From positions 25,243 through 89,242 of the forward strand of contig NZ_NUGT01000034.1 in assembly GCF_002574545.1 (NCBI RefSeq): DNA of 64,000 bases, given 5' to 3'. The DNA is from Bacillus sp. AFS055030. GTDB taxonomy: Bacteria > Bacillota > Bacilli > Bacillales > Bacillaceae_G. Under the pieces are notes generated by a model. That model was not told the origin of the DNA, did not search any database, and saw only the letters and a program-made list of their open reading frames with translations. How positions within the stretch are numbered: the first letter of the stretch is position 1; every line of letters begins with the position of its first letter. The translations under genes were made by a program, and so were the position numbers. Shown piece by piece: positions 61,288 to 64,000 of the stretch.

Positions 61288-62661
61288 ATGAATGATAAAA
61301 CCGTAAAAGTAAATCATTCTACTTCTCTTTCTAAAGAAGAGCTTCTTGAATTAGACCAAAAGTATGTATGGCATCATATGTCGCCTCACAATCCAAATCC
61401 ATTGGTTCTTGTTTCTGGTAAAGATAGTACAGTCACTGATCTTGATGGGAAAAATTATTTAGACGGTATGTCGGGATTATGGTGTGTGAATGTAGGTTAC
61501 GGTCGTGAAGAAATTGCTAAGGCAGCAGCTGACCAAATGCAAGCAATTCCTTATGTTCCAATGTCACAAGGTAATGTTCCTTCCATCTTATTAGCTGAAA
61601 AGTTAAATGAATGGTTAGGTGGAGACTATCGTATTTTTTATTCAAATTCCGGATCGGATGCTAATGAAGTAGCTTTTAAGATTGCTAGACAATTCCATCA
61701 TCAAAATGGTGAGCCTTTACGTTATAAGTTTATATCTAGATATCGAGCATATCATGGCAATTCGATGGGAGCTTTAAGTGCTACTGGTCAAGCTAATCGA
61801 AAAGTGAAATACGAACCTCTTTCTTCGGGTTTCCAGCACGTGGCACCACCTTATTGTTATCGATGTCCTTTTGGTAAAACATATGGAGATTGTGGCATCC
61901 AATGTGCAAATGCAATTGAAGACGTCATTAATTTTGAAGGCGCTGAAACGATTGCTGGAATGATAATGGAACCGGTTATAACTGGTGGAGGAGTGATTGT
62001 ACCTCCTGCCGAATACTTAACAAAAGTTCGTGAAATTTGTGATAAATATGGCATTTTGTTAATCGTTGATGAAGTAATATGTGGCTTTGGCCGATCTGGA
62101 AAACAGTTTGGACATCAAAACTTCGGTATAAAACCAGATATCGTCACAATGGCTAAAGGAATGACAAGTGCCTATTCACCTCTTTCAGCAACTGCAGTCA
62201 GTAGTAATCTATATGAAGTATTTAAACAACAAGGGACAGATCAACATTTTCGTCATGTTAACACATTCGGAGGAAATCCAGCCTCATGCGCAGTTGCATT
62301 GAAAAATTTAGAAATCATTGAAAGAGAAAATTTAATTGAGCGTGCAGCTTATTTAGGTGAAAAGCTCCGTAAAAAATTAGATCGTTTACTAACTTATAAA
62401 AATGTTGGGGACATCCGCAGTTTTGGTTTTATTGCAGGAATTGAGATGGTTGAAGATAAAAAAAGTAAAAAACCTGCTAGTCCAGACTTGGTGTTAAAAA
62501 TAATCACTGAATGTAAGGCAGCGGGACTAATAATTGGTCGAAATGGAGATACGGTACCAGGCTATAATAATATCCTTACTCTTTCTCCTCCATTTACAAC
62601 ATCTGATGAAGAGCTTGATTTTATCGTAACTACATTAAACAAAGCATTCTCAAAACTATAA
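61288..62661 (+). CDS. Omega-amino acid:pyruvate aminotransferase
   Basis: Class III PLP aminotransferase, 457 residues. The PLP lysine is in TMAKGMTSAYSP and the cofactor region IVDEVICGFGRSG is near 260. PPYCYRCPFG (about 185) occurs in taurine- and beta-alanine-pyruvate transaminases. GGTGA lies before ATG 61288; the ATG at 61243 has no ribosome site. It is followed 18 bases later by a CoA-acylating semialdehyde dehydrogenase, so the pair likely turns beta-alanine into malonate semialdehyde and then acetyl-CoA; taurine is an alternative substrate. Confidence 0.88.
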   Translation: MNDKTVKVNHSTSLSKEELLELDQKYVWHHMSPHNPNPLVLVSGKDSTVTDLDGKNYLDGMSGLWCVNVGYGREEIAKAAADQMQAIPYVPMSQGNVPSILLAEKLNEWLGGDYRIFYSNSGSDANEVAFKIARQFHHQNGEPLRYKFISRYRAYHGNSMGALSATGQANRKVKYEPLSSGFQHVAPPYCYRCPFGKTYGDCGIQCANAIEDVINFEGAETIAGMIMEPVITGGGVIVPPAEYLTKVREICDKYGILLIVDEVICGFGRSGKQFGHQNFGIKPDIVTMAKGMTSAYSPLSATAVSSNLYEVFKQQGTDQHFRHVNTFGGNPASCAVALKNLEIIERENLIERAAYLGEKLRKKLDRLLTYKNVGDIRSFGFIAGIEMVEDKKSKKPASPDLVLKIITECKAAGLIIGRNGDTVPGYNNILTLSPPFTTSDEELDFIVTTLNKAFSKL

Positions 62662-62679
62662 ACTTTCGGGGTGATATTC

Positions 62680-64000
62680 TTGTCTACACAAACTAATATA
62701 AAGATTTTAAAAAATTTTATAAATGGTGAATGGATTGAAGCTTCACCTAATGCCAAAACAATCCCAGTTCCAAATCCTGCTACTGAAGAACTATTAGCAT
62801 TTGTACCTCTCTCAACTAAATCAGATTTAGAAACCGCAGTAAAAGCAGCAAAAAAAGCTTTTACTACATGGAGTAAAACCCCTGTTCCTAAAAGAGCAAG
62901 AATACTATTTTCATATCAACAATTACTAATTAAACATTGGGATGAACTTGCTAATTTAATCACGATTGAGAATGGTAAAAGCTATAATGAGGCATACGGA
63001 GAAGTTCAACGTGGAATTGAATGTGTAGAATTTGCTGCCGGTGCGCCGTCATTAATGATGGGGAAACAATTACCTGATATTGCGACAAATATTGAATCAG
63101 CTATGTATCGATATCCTGTTGGAGTTATTGGGGGAATAACACCTTTTAATTTCCCAATGATGGTACCTTGCTGGATGTTTCCATTAGCAATTGCCTGTGG
63201 AAACACGTTTATTCTAAAGCCTTCCGAACGTACGCCACTACTTGCAAATCGTTTAGCAGAGCTCTTTACCGAAGCAGGTCTTCCAAAAGGTGTATTCAAT
63301 ATTGTTCATGGTGCACATGAAATTGTAAACGAGTTACTTCAAAACAAAGATGTTCCGGCCATTTCATTCGTAGGCTCTCAACCAGTAGCAGAATATGTAT
63401 ATAAAACTTCATCTGCAAATGGTAAGCGAGTTCAAGCTTTAGCTGGTGCTAAAAATCATAGTATCGTTTTACCAGATGCAAATTTAGATGAAACAGTAAA
63501 ACAAATTATCACAGCTGCATATGGTTCGGCAGGCGAAAGATGTATGGCATGCTCAGTTGTTGTAGCAGTAGGTGAAATTGTCAATCCATTAATAGAGAAA
63601 CTAAAAAAGGAAGCTAATAACCTTACAATTGGAAATGGATTAGATGAAGATATATTCCTAGGCCCGGTCATTCGAAAAGAACATCGCGAACGAACAGAAC
63701 TATATATTGAATGTGGAATTCAAGAAGGCGCAACTTTATTACGTGATGGTCGAAATGATTTAATTCGAAAAGAAAAAGGCTATTTTATTGGGCCTACAAT
63801 TTTTGATCACGTCACTCCATCAATGAAAATTTGGAAGGAAGAAATTTTTGCACCAGTGCTTTCGATTGTTAGAGTAGATTCTTTAGAAGAAGCAATTGAG
63901 CTAACCAACAAATCGGACTTCGGAAACGGAGCCTGCATCTTCACAGACAGTGCAGCAAGTATACGATATTTCAGGGAGAATATTGAAGTAGGAATGCTTG
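62680..64000 (+). CDS. mmsA: CoA-acylating methylmalonate/malonate-semialdehyde dehydrogenase, partial
   Basis: The frame is open to the end of the window: 440 codons of an expected 485 or so. The NAD-binding [11 protein letters not shown] and the active-site region [12 protein letters not shown] with the catalytic Cys identify the MmsA/IolA group, which form acetyl-CoA or propionyl-CoA with CO2 release. The start is TTG with GGGGTGAT six bases before it. It forms an operon with the aminotransferase. Confidence 0.9.
   Translation, partial: MSTQTNIKILKNFINGEWIEASPNAKTIPVPNPATEELLAFVPLSTKSDLETAVKAAKKAFTTWSKTPVPKRARILFSYQQLLIKHWDELANLITIENGKSYNEAYGEVQRGIECVEFAAGAPSLMMGKQLPDIATNIESAMYRYPVGVIGGITPFNFPMMVPCWMFPLAIACGNTFILKPSERTPLLANRLAELFTEAGLPKGVFNIVHGAHEIVNELLQNKDVPAISFVGSQPVAEYVYKTSSANGKRVQALAGAKNHSIVLPDANLDETVKQIITAAYGSAGERCMACSVVVAVGEIVNPLIEKLKKEANNLTIGNGLDEDIFLGPVIRKEHRERTELYIECGIQEGATLLRDGRNDLIRKEKGYFIGPTIFDHVTPSMKIWKEEIFAPVLSIVRVDSLEEAIELTNKSDFGNGACIFTDSAASIRYFRENIEVGML

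Overview
The window is chromosomal DNA from a low-GC, Gram-positive, endospore-forming member of the Bacillaceae. This rests on the repertoire: three GerA-type germinant-receptor loci, CotS/CotSA and CotF-like coat genes, a c-di-AMP riboswitch on a KimA potassium importer, CcpA-type cre boxes and strong AGGAGG ribosome sites with many TTG/GTG starts. The genus cannot be fixed from sequence alone; a Gottfriedia/Bacillus-like organism is a guess. I see no rRNA, tRNA, CRISPR array, prophage or intact transposase.

1-6.4 kb is a spore-surface sugar locus: UDP-glucose pyrophosphorylase (gtaB), UDP-glucose dehydrogenase (ugd), a CotSA-like glycosyltransferase with a long unusual tail, a CotS-family kinase-like coat protein, and a divergent UDP-glucuronate epimerase-like gene. 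Together they could make UDP-GlcA and an epimer and attach sugar to the coat; the set resembles the ytc-cotSA-cotS region of B. subtilis. 6.5-13.2 kb holds an HTH-TPR regulator of RRNPP type, a 41-residue membrane peptide followed by a complete gerA-B-C operon, and a CotS paralogue that has lost its kinase residues. 13.5-13.7 kb looks like a small IS200/IS605-derived palindromic element.

14-18.2 kb encodes a large secreted Vpr-like subtilase with cohesin-like and dockerin-like modules. 18.2-22.6 kb is a solute symporter, its DUF3311 partner, an M20 amidohydrolase and a probable regulator. 22.8-32.9 kb is catabolic: an alpha/beta hydrolase, a permease-kynureninase operon controlled by a divergent TetR gene with two visible operators, an acyl-CoA ligase and type III CoA-transferase pair, two small unannotated genes, an agmatinase-family ureohydrolase and a second TetR regulator. 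32.9-39.4 kb has CotF-like coat genes, a LysP-like permease with upstream cre boxes, an orphan GerA A subunit, an AI-2E family transporter and an unrecognised 145-residue protein with a 40-residue membrane peptide.

39.4-43.1 kb is a three-gene molybdenum hydroxylase; 43.3-46.9 kb is a second full gerA-B-C operon. After a LysR gene, 48.2-56.2 kb is one giant gene: a 2676-residue secreted subtilase with a cohesin-like region, a dockerin-like region, HID/DUF1533-like domains alternating with InlB-type repeats, and an eight-G tract as its ribosome-binding site. 56.6-58.9 kb is kimA with its c-di-AMP riboswitch, terminator and promoter. 58.9-59.6 kb carries a tandem duplication of a small exported protein with a lipobox in which Cys is Tyr, each copy behind a terminator-like leader, with two upstream cre boxes. 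The window ends with arsB and an omega-aminotransferase plus CoA-acylating semialdehyde dehydrogenase pair, the latter cut by the window edge.

The strongest candidates for something undescribed are the paired cohesin/dockerin proteases, the duplicated small exported peptides with attenuator leaders, the palindromic mini-element, and the degenerate CotS paralogue.
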